Shown here one piece after another: positions 43,322 through 53,290 of a stretch of DNA of 64,000 nt (position 1 is its first letter; each line of letters begins with the position of its first letter). Origin of the DNA: Erinaceus europaeus (lineage: Eukaryota > Chordata > Mammalia > Eulipotyphla > Erinaceidae); the NCBI RefSeq assembly GCF_950295315.1, contig NC_080170.1, positions 92,240,054 to 92,304,053 of the forward strand. Reading direction: 5' to 3'. A program made the position numbers and the translations under genes. A model generated the notes under the pieces. It saw only the letters and a program-made list of their open reading frames with translations, had not been told where the DNA came from and searched no databases.

Positions 43322-44853
43322 ATGCCACTGTTCGTAGCCAAACACCCCGCTTAAGCTGGCTTTCTAATGAGCCTGTCTGGGTGGAACAGTGGCCTTTACC
43401 TAGGGATAAGCTAAAAATTTTAAAAGAGCTCGTCCGAGAGCAGTTGTTCTTGGGACACATTTGTCATTCTCGAAGCCCATGGAATACTCCTGTCTTTGTG
43501 ATTAAAAAGCGCTCGGGAAAATGGCGCCTCCTTCAAGATCTCCGTGCAGTAAATAAAACCATACAGGTCTGGGGCTTCCCCCAAAGGGGTTTGCCTCTTG
43601 CTTCTGCAATTCCCACGGGAATTCCAATCATAGCTATTGATATACAAGATTGTTTTTTCTCTATCCCCTTGCATCCGCGAGATTGTAAACGTTTTGCCTT
43701 CTCTGTTCTGTCTATTAATAATGCCAGCCCCGCTGATAGATTTGAATGGGTGGTGCTGCCCCAGGGTATGGCCAATAGTCCTACAATTTTTCAGGAGGCT
43801 GTTAAATCTGCCCTTGTCCCATATATTCATAAGGGCCTTAATATTTTTCATTATACAGATGATATTTTAATATGGGGAAAATCAGATACAGATCTCTATG
43901 CCTTACGTGATTTTCTCATTCCTGCATTAAAGAAAAGCGGCCTTAATGTAGCCCCTGAGAAGATACAGCTAATCCCTCCAATATCCTTCCTAGGTTCAGA
44001 GATTTCTCTAACGCAAATTCGTCCCTTAAAACCTAATGTTACCTTCCCTTCTAACCTTACTCTTGCTTCTTTACAAAGTTTTCTAGGAAATTTAAATTGG
44101 CTTAGGCAGTATCTCTATCTGCCCACAAGCTGCCTCCAACCACTGTTTGACCTGTTGAAAGGAAACAAACAGCCCTCTTCAAAATGGAAGTTAACTCCTG
44201 AGGCCTCCTTGGCACTGGAAAGGGTTAACCAGGCCCTCCAGGACATGCACCTTGTTCGATTCTCCCCCTCCTCTCCGGTAAACCTTCTAATCTTCAACTC
44301 CACACCCACAGTAGTAGGGGCACTGTGGCAAGACCATGGGGTTCTCGAATGGCTTCACACGGCAGTAGGAGTAGCTCCAAGACTCCTCACTGACATAGAT
44401 GCATTAGCATTCATGGTTCGCCAAGGGAGAAATAGGTCTGTGCAGGTCTTAGGGAAAGAACCGGATTTAATCATTCTGCCCTTTTCTCTCACAGATACAG
44501 AGTGGCTTATATGCCATCATTCCCGTTTTGCCATAAGCTTCGTGGGGTTTCCAGGACAAATAGATAACCATTTTCCTTCTAATAAATTGATAGCTTCTTT
44601 ACCTCTTCTGCCTCTACTAGCACCTAAACTTTTCTCTCGGGATCCCATTCCCTCTGCTCCTACAATCTTTACTGATGGCGGAAAAAGGGGAGCTGCTGCC
44701 CTTATATATTACCAAGACAAACAATCTCCTAAACCTCTTTTTACTGAGCTTCCTGATAATTCCCCTCAGTACAAAGAACTTTATGCTGTTTTTCTTGCAC
44801 TAAAAGCTGTACCAGAATCCTTCAACCTTTTTTCTGACTGTGTATACTGTTAA
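43276..44853 (+). CDS. pol: Pol: reverse transcriptase and RNase H (N-terminal part), frameshifted at end
   Basis: Frame 1 opens after a TAA at 43273-43275, so it overlaps the protease frame by 46 bases in the -1 register. The first ATG-like start at 43381 is unlikely to be used. RT landmarks: W-V-E-Q-W-P near 43380, D-I-Q-D (first catalytic Asp, 43640), L-P-Q-G (43757) and Y-T-D-D at 43852-43863. The common residue after Y is M, V or I, so Thr is unusual, but both aspartates stand. RNase H begins with T-D-G-G (44671) and reaches the S-D-x-x-Y region, where a short indel at about 44840 throws the frame to a stop at 44853. Coding continues in frame 2. No canonical slippery heptamer is seen in the 43276-43321 overlap. 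Confidence 0.9.
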   Translation, partial: NSFPRYQVYSAPPILNATVRSQTPRLSWLSNEPVWVEQWPLPRDKLKILKELVREQLFLGHICHSRSPWNTPVFVIKKRSGKWRLLQDLRAVNKTIQVWGFPQRGLPLASAIPTGIPIIAIDIQDCFFSIPLHPRDCKRFAFSVLSINNASPADRFEWVVLPQGMANSPTIFQEAVKSALVPYIHKGLNIFHYTDDILIWGKSDTDLYALRDFLIPALKKSGLNVAPEKIQLIPPISFLGSEISLTQIRPLKPNVTFPSNLTLASLQSFLGNLNWLRQYLYLPTSCLQPLFDLLKGNKQPSSKWKLTPEASLALERVNQALQDMHLVRFSPSSPVNLLIFNSTPTVVGALWQDHGVLEWLHTAVGVAPRLLTDIDALAFMVRQGRNRSVQVLGKEPDLIILPFSLTDTEWLICHHSRFAISFVGFPGQIDNHFPSNKLIASLPLLPLLAPKLFSRDPIPSAPTIFTDGGKRGAAALIYYQDKQSPKPLFTELPDNSPQYKELYAVFLALKAVPESFNLFSDCVYC

Positions 44854-45940
44854 CTTAATTCCATGGCTTGCTCGTTCGTATGTGAAAATTGATGACAACC
44901 CACTTTCCCCTCTCTTGATTCAAATCGCCTCTATGCTCTGTTCTCGAACCCAACCACTGTATATTCAACACCTTCATTCCCACAGCCCTCTTCCTGGTTC
45001 CCTGTCCGAAGGGAATGCCGCAGTTGACCGCCTTGCCTCCACAGGAACTTTCCCAGTCTCTGTCTCTGATCCTGCTAATTTTCACTCTCTAACCCATGTT
45101 AATCTTAAAGGCCTTCAAGCTCGATTCCCTGATGTTCCTGTACCACAGTTAAAACATATCCTTGCTACATGCTCTTCTTGTGCAAATCTCATAAAGACAC
45201 CTGCTATCCAGACCCTTGGGGTTAACCCCCGAGGTTTAAAAGCTAATGCTATTTGGCAAATTGATGTCACCCACATACCAAACTTTGGCAAACAAAAATA
45301 TGTGTTTGTCTCAATTGATACCTTTTCTAAATTTATGTGGGCTACAGCTCAGACAGGAGAAAGTGCTAAAAAGCTTGTAAGCCATATGCTCTCTTGTTTT
45401 GCCGTTATGGGGGTCCCATTACTTTTGAAAACAGACAATGCACCTATGTTTTCAAGCAAACAATTTAAAGATTTTTGTTCCCTCTGGAATATTACTCATA
45501 CCACGGGCATTCCCTACAATCCACAGGGACAAGGCATTGTCGAGAGGGCCCATCAAACACTGAAGGCTCAACTAAATAAAGATAAAGGAGGAACATATCC
45601 CCCCAATATCCAGCTAGCAAAAGCCTTAACTACGTTAAATCTCTTTAATATTTACAATAACTCAGCCTTACCCCCTATTTTTCTTCACTGGCAAACACCA
45701 TCTACCCTCCCATCTATTAAGGTGAAATGGAGAGACCCACTCAATAAAGTTTGGAAAGGGCCTGACCCATTATTGACCATGGGAAGGGGTTTTGCATGCA
45801 TTTTCCCTCAAAATTTCTCTAAACCTGTCTGGGTTCCTGCCCGCCATGTCCGACAATACCCGCAGGATGGTGGTGTTATTCCTGAAGAACAAGAAATACT
45901 ACAAGAGGACCAGATGCAGGATACATCCCAGGACCCGTAA
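44840..45940 (+). CDS. pol: Pol: RNase H C-terminus and complete integrase
   Basis: Frame 2, in register after the RNase H indel. Residues about 1-75 finish RNase H (H-S-H-x-x-L-P-G and G-N-x-x-V-D-x-L). Integrase then shows the zinc-binding H-x3-H (45083-45097) and C-x2-C (45170-45181), catalytic Asp at 45263-45265, second Asp at 45434-45436 and Glu at 45542-45544. There are 35 residues between the last two, the DD35E spacing. The C-terminus has the W-K-G-P and W-V-P-x-R-x-V-R pattern of beta-like integrases and ends at a TAA at 45938-45940. The integrase part has no stops or shifts. Confidence 0.92.
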   Translation: MYTVNLIPWLARSYVKIDDNPLSPLLIQIASMLCSRTQPLYIQHLHSHSPLPGSLSEGNAAVDRLASTGTFPVSVSDPANFHSLTHVNLKGLQARFPDVPVPQLKHILATCSSCANLIKTPAIQTLGVNPRGLKANAIWQIDVTHIPNFGKQKYVFVSIDTFSKFMWATAQTGESAKKLVSHMLSCFAVMGVPLLLKTDNAPMFSSKQFKDFCSLWNITHTTGIPYNPQGQGIVERAHQTLKAQLNKDKGGTYPPNIQLAKALTTLNLFNIYNNSALPPIFLHWQTPSTLPSIKVKWRDPLNKVWKGPDPLLTMGRGFACIFPQNFSKPVWVPARHVRQYPQDGGVIPEEQEILQEDQMQDTSQDP

Positions 45941-47835
45941 TGCGACATGGCAGAACCTGCAAAGTCTGGCTCACAGAGACCTCTCTCCTACCCTTTCCCT
46001 GTATGTCTTATGTTATAACTGGCCAGTTGTTTTTGTGAGTGAGTGTGTTAAATGACAAAATTTTTTTTTTCTTTTTTTTTTCCGTGACCCATCTGCTTGG
46101 AGTACTCTAAAAGGTTATTGGCCTTATATAAAAATGCTGGACGCAGCCAAAGTTTCTGGAGACGTCCAGAAACATTCCAAAAATTTTTTTTCTTTCTCCC
46201 TCTTTTGAATTTTATATATAGTTTTGGTATATATGTAAGTGTTTAGTCTTAAACTGTGTGACTAATGACAGATTTAAAATTGTTTTTAAATAATGTGTTT
46301 TTATAACAAAAGTTCTTTTTCCTCCAGTTTGTTATAACTAAATGTTTATGGGTATGTCTCAAGTTTGGTAACACTAACTTAACGGTCAGAAGTGTAACCC
46401 TACAGCTACACTTTTACCAGACAAGGTAAAAATTAATTGTTAAGGTAACTTACTATTTAGGTAAAAGTCTAAATGTTCAACGTGACTATTCATTCCCCAA
46501 ACTAAACTATATAAATTTTATATACAGGACACCTTTGAAGGGCCCCCAAAGGTGCCCTGTAAACTATCTTGTGGAAATTAATCCACAACAGATCTGGCAT
46601 CAATCTGGCACTGTAAACGTTAAAATCATTGTCACGAATATGCGTTAACTCTCTAAGCAATTTGAGTCTGTTTAAAATACATATTTTAGCTAAAATTGGT
46701 CTCAAGATCCTGCGGTAGAGGCTGCTACAGGAGGTCACATTAGATGACCTTTTAATAAATCATAAAGAGATTCTAAACCAATTATAATCATCGAGGTATC
46801 AACTATAACAAACCTATAACTTGTTACCAGTTCAAATTAACCACGAGAAGCAGATTGTTTGTGTTTCTTTCACAGGAATCCCGGAAAAACCATCTGAACC
46901 CCTGCACACCCTGACGTCACTCACTAGATGGCACGACTACCGTGGCACACCCCCCGAAACCCTAGATGTCACTCAATGTGATCTGAAGAACCTGATACAC
47001 GAATTCCAAGGACAGAACTTTCTTCATGCCTGGTTACCGTTCCTGCTTCTGACCTGCTTGTTACGTGTTGGCAGTTCCAGCTAGCTATCTACAAAAGAGC
47101 AACATTCCAGCGGCTGACCTCCCTCATGCAGCGTTGCATCCCCTGCCAATTCCTCCCCTAGCCATCTACTTCGGACTGAGACTTGTATCGGACTTTCTGA
47201 CATACCCTATATACATTTTACACAATTTTGAAGCAGCTTATTTCCCTTCACGCTGCTGGTTTTTCATAGACTGATCCTGAGTAATTCATAGACTTTACAG
47301 ACTGTTGCCTTGAGGACTATACAATGCCAAATAGCCCCTCTGTTTGGTGGGTCATGCCTCCCGCCTCCCCCTCATTATGTACCCTTGCCCTTTTCCCCAC
47401 CCAAACAGGGAATGTTCCTTTACACACCAATCCTTCCCTTCACACCACACTGACTTTTACTTCTCCCCTTCGTGTCCCTTCCTATTTTGTTATGTCATTT
47501 AGGCTTATGCCCAAAAGGTTTCTGCCCCATGATAGTCTTTTATAGACTTTGTACATCTTATGCAATTACTAGATAGAAAGATAGAAAAGATGTAGAGATA
47601 CTGTGAAGAGATGGTTGAGCAGGCTGCGCTTAAACCTATGAGATGAGTCTCTCCAGGTAAGTCTCTCTCTCTAAAGAGGGGTTGAGCACAGGAGGACGTT
47701 TAAATCTCACAAGGTTGGCAGCCATTTAAGCCTTCCCTCCTCCACAGAAAGTCCTACATCTTCCCACCTGAGCATGGCATTCCTCTAAAACATTTAAGCA
47801 TGCTCCATTTTTCTTTACTGTGTCCATTTAGATAT
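45941..47835 (+). other. Region between pol and polypurine tract, no recognisable env
   Basis: About 1.9 kb, T- and A-rich, with only short frames. No signal peptide, furin-type site, fusion peptide or transmembrane-anchor arrangement of a retroviral Env is seen. 46300-46450 and 47060-47330 are homologous to the 2.3 kb element at 10440-12763. CTTGTTACGTGTTGGCAG near 47075 would serve as a splice acceptor. Confidence 0.75.
47065..47274 (+). CDS. Short open frame (69 codons) matched in the 2.3 kb element
   Basis: Opens at a TTG in an acceptor-like sequence and ends at TGA 47272-47274. It shares L-Q-K-S-x-I-P-x-A-D-x-P-H and P-L-A-I with 11919-12128 at equal spacing and ends at the corresponding place. 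It contains a moderately hydrophobic middle. Function unknown; possible remnant of an Env tail or accessory product. Low confidence that it is translated. Confidence 0.25.
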   Translation: MLAVPASYLQKSNIPAADLPHAALHPLPIPPLAIYFGLRLVSDFLTYPIYILHNFEAAYFPSRCWFFID

Positions 47836-47852
47836 AAAGGGATAGGAGGAGA
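47836..47852 (+). promoter_or_regulatory. Polypurine tract
   Basis: AAAGGGATAGGAGGAGA directly before the TGTTG of the 3' LTR; this is where plus-strand DNA synthesis would be primed. Confidence 0.9.
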
Positions 47853-48200
47853 TGTTGCTGAGGACTTATTCTGATGCAGTCTCCGCCCCCAGGTTTTTCT
47901 ATGCCCCGCTAAATCCTAGAGTGCCCCCTTTCAACCAATCCTGGCCCTACACGTCACCCCTGGTTCTCGCCCAGTAAAAAGCCCCCTCACCCCTCCCCTC
48001 TCTCTCTCTGGGCTCTTGGCTCTCCCTCTCTGAGGTCTCGCTCCCTGCTCTCCCCCCGTGGTTGGCCATTGCTGGCTGGCTCCACGTGGTCTGAACCAAA
48101 CCTCCCCCCCATCCTATAATAAAGATCTGTGTACCCCTTTGCTCTGGACATCCGCTCTCTTCTCCGCGGTGCAGCCCGACACCAGACCACCTCAACAACA
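47853..48200 (+). repeat. 3' LTR of provirus
   Basis: 348 bp, one copy of the U3 block, TATA-like AGTAAAAA (one change from the 5' copy) and AATAAA at 48118-48123. It ends CTCAACAACA, after which L1 ORF2 sequence resumes. Confidence 0.95.
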
Positions 48201-49740
48201 CTTTTCTACGTATTACAACATGTCATCTACAAATGACAATTTACTCTTATTCTTTCTTTCTAAATTGAATTATTTTGATATCTCTTTTTTGCCTGATTGT
48301 GAAGGTGAGAATTTCTAGGGCTATGTTGAATAGAAGTGTTGGAAGTGAACATCCTTGCCTAGTTCCTAATTTTAGGAGGAAATCTTTCAATTTTTCCCAA
48401 TTGAATATAATGCTAGTTATGCATTTGTCACATATAGCCTTTATTATGTTGAGGAACTTTACTTCCATTCCCAGTTTCTTGAGGGCCTTTATTATAAATG
48501 AGTGTTGGACTGTGTTAAATGCTTTCTCTGTATCAGTTGATAAAATCACGTAACTTTTATCTTTCTTTTTTGTTGTTGTTGACTATATTTTGGATTACAT
48601 TGATCTACTTGTGGATGTTGAACTATTCCTGTTTTCTAGGGATGAATACAACTTGGTCTTGGATTTTCTGTTAATATTTTGTTGGATTCAGTTAGGTATA
48701 ATTTTGTTGAAGATCTTTGCATCAATATTCATCAGGGATATGGGTCTATATATTTCTTTTTGGGTGGAGTCCTCTCCTGTTTTGGGGATCAGAGTAATGT
48801 TAGCCTCATAGAATGTGTTTGGGAGTGTCCTCTATTCTATTTTCTGAAAGATTTTGAGGAAAATGGGTGTTAATTCTTCTTTGAATGTTATAGAATATAG
48901 TAGTATAGCCATCAGGATCTGGGCTTTTGTTCTTGGAGAGGCTTTTGATCACTGTTTCAATTTTTGCACTAGTGATTGGCCTGTTAAGTTTACCTGTTTC
49001 ATTTTGTATAAGGTTAGAAGTTGGTATGACTTCAACAGTGAATCAATTTCTCTTGAGTTGCTAAACTTATTTCCATGTAATAGTTTTGCCTGTTTCTTTG
49101 TTTCTCTGCCTTGTCTGGTGTCTCCTCTGGTGTTTTTGAGTGATTTTGCCACAGCCTTCTTTTTTCTTATTAGTGAGTGTAGCTAATGGTTTATCTGTCT
49201 TATTTATCCTTTCAAAGAACCAGCTCTTAGTTTCATTAATCTTCTTTCTTAATGGTCTTTTTGTTTTTTATTGTACTAATTTCAGCTCTAATTTTAATTA
49301 TTCCCTGCTCCCTGCTGACCATTGGATCTCTTTGCTGCTCTATTTCTAGTTGGTTGAATTGAATTGTTAGATGGTTTATTAATGAATTCTCCTCTTTACT
49401 AATCTGGGCCTGTATTTCTATGAACTTCCCGCTCAAAACTGCTTTTTCTGTAACCCATTGCGTCTGATAGCTGGTTTCTTCATTTTTCGTCGGTATCAAG
49501 GTAATTATTTTTTATTTCTTCAGTGATCCATGTGTTATTCAGAAGCATGTAGTTTAGTCTCCAGACTCTAGGGGAATTTCTTTTCTTTTTTGGGTTGATT
49601 TCTAGCTTCATAATATCATGATCTGAGGCAGTGCATTTTATGATTTTAATACTCACATATTTGTTGAGGCTGTCTTTGTGACCTAGAACATGGTCAGTCC
49701 TTGTGAATGTATGGCAGATTCCTTCAGATTTTGGATATTT
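48201..49740 (-). pseudogene. Old L1 ORF2, RT and upstream part (continuation)
   Basis: Minus-strand frames at 48247-48549 carry D-T-E-K-A-F-N-T-V-Q-H and G-T-R-Q-G-C-S-L-P-T-L-L-F-N, the RT core found at 905 and 1087 in the sense copy. 49236-49499 carries the region before RT ([12 protein letters not shown]). It is broken by several stops and indels. It joins 38130-40590 once the provirus is removed. Confidence 0.85.
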
Positions 49741-49935
49741 GAGAAAACTTTATTTTCCCTTCATATCTGAAGGATAATTTTGCAGAATACAAGATCTGTG
49801 GCTAGAATTTTCTATCTTTTAGTACTTTGAATATGTCATTTTACTTTCTCCTTGTGTCTAGGGTTTGTGAAGAGAAATCTAAGGAAAAACTGATATCTCT
49901 ACTATTTAAAAAACTTTAATCCATTTATATATTTA

Positions 49936-50203
49936 TTTATTTTAAATATTTATTTATTTATTCCCTTTTGTTGACCTTGATGTTTTATTGTTGTTGTTAT
50001 TGCTGCTATTGTTGTTGGATAGGACAGACAAAAATCGAGAGAAGAGGGGAAGACAGAGAGGGGGGAGAAAGATAGACCTGCTTCACTGCCTGTGAAGTGA
50101 CTCCCCTGTAGGTAGGGAGCCAGGGGCTCAAACCAGGGTCCTTACGCCAGCCCATGTGTTTGTGCCATGTGCACTTAACCCACTGCGCTACTGCCTGACT
50201 CCC
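49936..50203 (-). mobile_element. Hedgehog-type tRNA SINE, antisense
   Basis: ATTTATTTATTTATTCCCTT to CGCTACTGCCTGACTCCC, full length, inserted in the old L1 near its ORF1/ORF2 junction. Confidence 0.9.
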
Positions 50204-50339
50204 ATATTCATTTATTTTTTACTAGAGCACTATTCAGCTCTCATTTATGGTGGTAGAAGGTATTGACTTTGGAACCTCAAGCATGAGAGTCTCTTTCCAT
50301 AAACATTATTTTATTTATTTTGCCCATAGCTCTACCTTT

Positions 50340-50870
50340 ATATGTAACTTCTTTCCTTTCCCTAGCGTCCTGCATTTTTTTTTCCATTGAGTTTTGATAG
50401 TTTGACAATGATGTGTCTTGGTGTTGCCTGTTTTACATTCAAGTGTCTGGATGTACACTCTGCATCTTGAGTGAATATGTTCTGAGGACTGCCTAAGTGA
50501 GAGAAATTATCAGCTAAAATTTCCCTGAATTTGGTCTCTGTTCCTTTTACCCTGTCTTCTTCCTCTGGAATTTCTATCACTCTTACATTCCACTTTTAAT
50601 GAAGTCTACAATTTCTTTCTAGCCTTTTCCTCTCTTTCATCTTTAAATTTAAAGAATGGGCTAACTGTATCTTCTAGATTTAATACCTTTTCTTCTGCAT
50701 AAGTGAGTCTACTTTCTAAGATTTCTACCTGAGAGTTGACTGCATTCTGTGTCTTCCACTCCCTGAAATTCTGTTTGAAATTTTTATTATATGATTCCTA
50801 ACTGCTTAATGAAATCTGATTGAAGTTCTTTCACGTTTTCTAATTTCTTAGAGAACTCAGATTGAAATTA
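50340..50870 (-). pseudogene. Old L1 ORF1 fragment
   Basis: The minus-strand frame 50362-50580 carries P-E-E-E-D-R-V-K-G-T-E and A-T-P-R-H-I-I-V-K-L-S-K, the conserved parts of L1 ORF1p (nucleic-acid binding, RRM to C-terminal domain). ORF1p binds L1 RNA in the RNP. Upstream sequence to 50870 looks like the coiled-coil part, degraded. This places ORF1 correctly 5' of ORF2 in the antisense L1. Confidence 0.8.
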
Positions 50871-50879
50871 CTTTTTTTA

Positions 50880-51003
50880 AAAGTTTTTATATATAAAATG
50901 GGAACACTGACAAGACCATAGGATAAGAGGGGTACAATTCCACACAATTCCCACCACCGGAACTCATATCCCATTCCCTCCCTTGATAGCTTTCCTATTC
51001 TTT
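50880..51003 (-). mobile_element. Short L1 3'-end insertion, antisense
   Basis: CATAGGATAAGAGGGGTACA to CTTGATAGCTTTCCTATTC: only the last 120 bases of an L1. It is immediately followed by a second L1 3' end. Confidence 0.85.
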
Positions 51004-51995
51004 TTCTTTTATTATTATTTAAGAAAGGATAAATTAACAAAACCATAGGGTAGGAGGGGTACAACTCCACACAATTCCCACCACCCAATCTCCATATCCC
51101 ATCCCCTCCCCTGATAGCTTTCCCATTCTCTATCCCTCTGGGAGCATGGACCCAGGGTCATTGTGGGTTGTAAAAGGTGGAAGGTCTGGCTTCTGTAATT
51201 GCTTCTCCACTGGACATGGACATTGGCAGGTTGATCCGTGCTCCCAGCCTGTTTATATCTTTCCCTAATGGGGCAGGGATTTGGGGGAGGACTCCAGGAC
51301 ATATGGTGGGATCGTCTGCCCTGGGCCAGATCAGTCTGCCCTGGGCTTATAGTTAACAATATTTATATATTATTCCCATATTTGGGAACTCCTCTCTTCC
51401 CTGATGTAGCGTTTTGGCCCTTTTTCCAACTATGGCACCACCCCTCCACCAAGACAATAGCTTTGGTCACCAGCATATTAGATGTCAGGTGCAGGCAAAA
51501 ACTATTTAGGTCATGGGCCCCTTGGAATATACCTCAAATAGACCTACTAGCCTTTTCAAAATGGAGACCCCAAATCTTGGTCTGCAATATTCTTGCCTTT
51601 AGGCTTATGATTAATCAACAATTTGCTCTGCTTTTTATCTCTTTTTTTATATGACTTTCTTTTGTTTGTGTATTTATTCATTTTCTTTTTTGTTGCCCTT
51701 GTTGTGTTTTTATTATTGTTGTAGTTATTATCGATGTCATCATTGTTAGATAGGACAGAGAGAAATAGAGAGAGGAGGGGAAGACAGAGAGGGGGAGAGA
51801 AAGATAGACACCTGCAGACCTGCTTCACTGCCTGTGAAGCAACTTCCCTGCAGGTGAGGAGCCAGGGTTTGAACTGGGATCCTTATGCCAGTCCTTGTGT
51901 TTTGCACCATATGTGCTTAACCCACTGGGTTACCACTCAACTCCCTCTGCTTTCCATCTTAACTATTTTTCAGTCACTAGGTTCCAGATGATACC
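51004..51995. mobile_element. L1 3' end with 5' inversion (twin-priming structure), split by a SINE
   Basis: 51004-51325 is antisense L1 3'UTR (AACAAAACCATAGGGTAGGA to CAGGACATATGGTGGGATCG). From about 51335 the sequence is sense (AGTTAACAATATTTATATAT) and ends at 51995 with GGTTCCAGATGATACCATGA. In an intact L1 this would sit directly next to the sequence at the inversion point. That is the signature of twin priming. A SINE (51655-51945) lies inside the inverted segment. Confidence 0.8.
51655..51945 (-). mobile_element. Hedgehog-type tRNA SINE, antisense
   Basis: TGTATTTATTCATTTTCTTT to GGTTACCACTCAACTCCC. The flanks CTGCTTTTTATCTC and CTGCTTTCCATCTT are a likely worn target duplication. 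Confidence 0.9.
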
Positions 51996-52140
51996 ATGAT
52001 AAAGTTCTTCTTTTATGTTTTCTAATTTCTTAAAGAACTCTAAACGAAGTTCTTCTTTCATGTTTTCTAGTTTCTTAGAGAACTTTACTTGAAGCCTTTC
52101 TCCTGGGTTTCTTAACTCCTTAGTGAAATATCCTTTCAAT

Positions 52141-52490
52141 TTTTTTTTTTTCCCTCCTCCAGGATTATTGCTGGGCTCGGTGCCCGCACCATGAATCCAC
52201 GGCTCCTGGAGGCCATTTTTTACCCCTTTTGTTGCCCTTGTTGTAGCCTCTCCGTGGTTATCATTATTGCCCTTGTTGACGCAATTCGTTGTTGGATAGG
52301 ACAGAGAGAAATGGAGAGAGGAGGGGAAGACAGAGAAGGGGAAAGAAAAACAGACACCTGCAGACCCGCTTCACCGCCTGTGAAGCGACTCCCCTGCAGG
52401 TGGGGAGCCGGGGGCTCGAACTGGGATCCTTACGCCGTTCCCTTTGCTTTGCACCACATGCTGACCCACTGCTCCACCGCCCGACCCCCT
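52141..52490 (-). mobile_element. tRNA-derived SINE, antisense (long variant)
   Basis: An extended copy with GGATTATTGCTGGGCTCGGT and CCACGGCTCCTGGAGGCCAT, then the usual SINE to GCTCCACCGCCCGACCCCC. Low divergence. The extended part links it to 14978, 33085 and 61925. Confidence 0.9.
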
Positions 52491-53290
52491 CCTTTCAATT
52501 TTTTATTATGCTTCTCCATACTATGCTTAGATTCTTGAAGAGTCATCATAATGAGCTTTCTGTAGTCTTTCTTTGATAGCCCCTCTCTATATATAATTTC
52601 TTCAAGTTCTTCTGTTTTAATTCAATCTGTTTTTTTTTTTTCTATATCTGGAAGTTTGTCTCTGCAATATTTCTTTTCACACTTTTATTTGCTGGTTATT
52701 TCTGACCAGCAGGTAGTGTTATTGCTGTGATTACTGTGTTTCCCTTTGTGGGATGGGGTGAGGGGAGATGGTGCTGCGGTTATGTTTCTTGTTATTTCTT
52801 CGAGCTGTGTGATATATACATATACATATACATATATATATATATATTTTTTTTTTTTCTCTTTATGACTTCAGTTTGAAACCAAGCCTCAGGGGGTTGC
52901 TGTTCATCAGTTGCTATGTTCAGAAAAGCAGTGCCCAATTTACCATTTAGCAGTCAGCTTTCACAAATTCTGACTATTTTTTTGTCTGAAATGTTCTGTG
53001 TCCTTTTTCACTAAGTTAACACCCCCACAGTCCTGGATTTAAAGCTCATAGGTTCTCCTCTCTCTCTCAATTAGCACTCCTTGGCTGTGCAGAGGGGAAA
53101 ACAGCACTTGACATTGCTGGAGCTCTTAACCTGGAATGTTTTGTTTCAATCCCATACTGCACCTTTTCTCTTCCCAGCCACACTAGCAAGTACCCACCTG
53201 AGGCTGCAGTGCTTTATTTTTGCAATATAACATCATAAGAGTGACACCTATAGTAATCATAGAGGCCACCAACACTCAATGGAAAAGAAT
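52491..53290 (-). mobile_element. Old L1 5' region, antisense
   Basis: Decayed sequence continuing the L1 ORF1-proximal and 5'UTR part (AAGAGTCATCATAATGAGCT, GTTATTTCTGACCAGCAGGT, GAAACCAAGCCTCAGGGGGT). It holds a (TA)n tract at 52818-52847. The outer end near 53290 is uncertain. Confidence 0.55.

Larger units (their letters stand above)
40591..48200 (+). mobile_element. Class II (betaretrovirus-like) endogenous provirus, LTR-gag-pro-pol-LTR
   Basis: A 7.6 kb sense element inserted in the antisense L1 ORF2. LTRs start TGTTGCTGAG and end CTCAACAACA. The flanks GCTTTC (40585-40590) and CTTTTC (48201-48206) may be a worn 6-bp duplication. A Lys-type primer site, strong splice donor, polypurine tract and all Gag-Pol domains are present. 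No recognisable env. LTRs differ by about eight substitutions over roughly 340 aligned bases plus length changes. Old endogenous copy with two frameshifts; described only. Confidence 0.95.
37745..53290 (-). mobile_element. Old L1, antisense, dismembered by later insertions
   Basis: Collinear L1 parts in reverse order are: tails and 3'UTR 37745-38130; ORF2 C-terminus and RT 38130-39640 and 40546-40590; more ORF2 48201-49740; 5' part and ORF1 49741-49935, 50204-50870 and 51996-52140; 5'UTR-like 52491-53290. Interruptions are AT-rich repeats with an L1 fragment (39655-40545), the provirus (40591-48200), SINEs (49936, 51655, 52141) and L1 3' ends (50880-51995). The continuous order across the provirus shows it was one element. 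Confidence 0.8.

Noticed and set aside
45941..47835. env gene
   Set aside because: I could not see a signal peptide, cleavage site, fusion peptide or anchor. The longest frames are under 90 codons and show no Env pattern.
40585..48206. Clean 6-bp target duplication for the provirus
   Set aside because: GCTTTC and CTTTTC agree at only four of six positions, so I report it as worn or uncertain and rely on L1 continuity instead.
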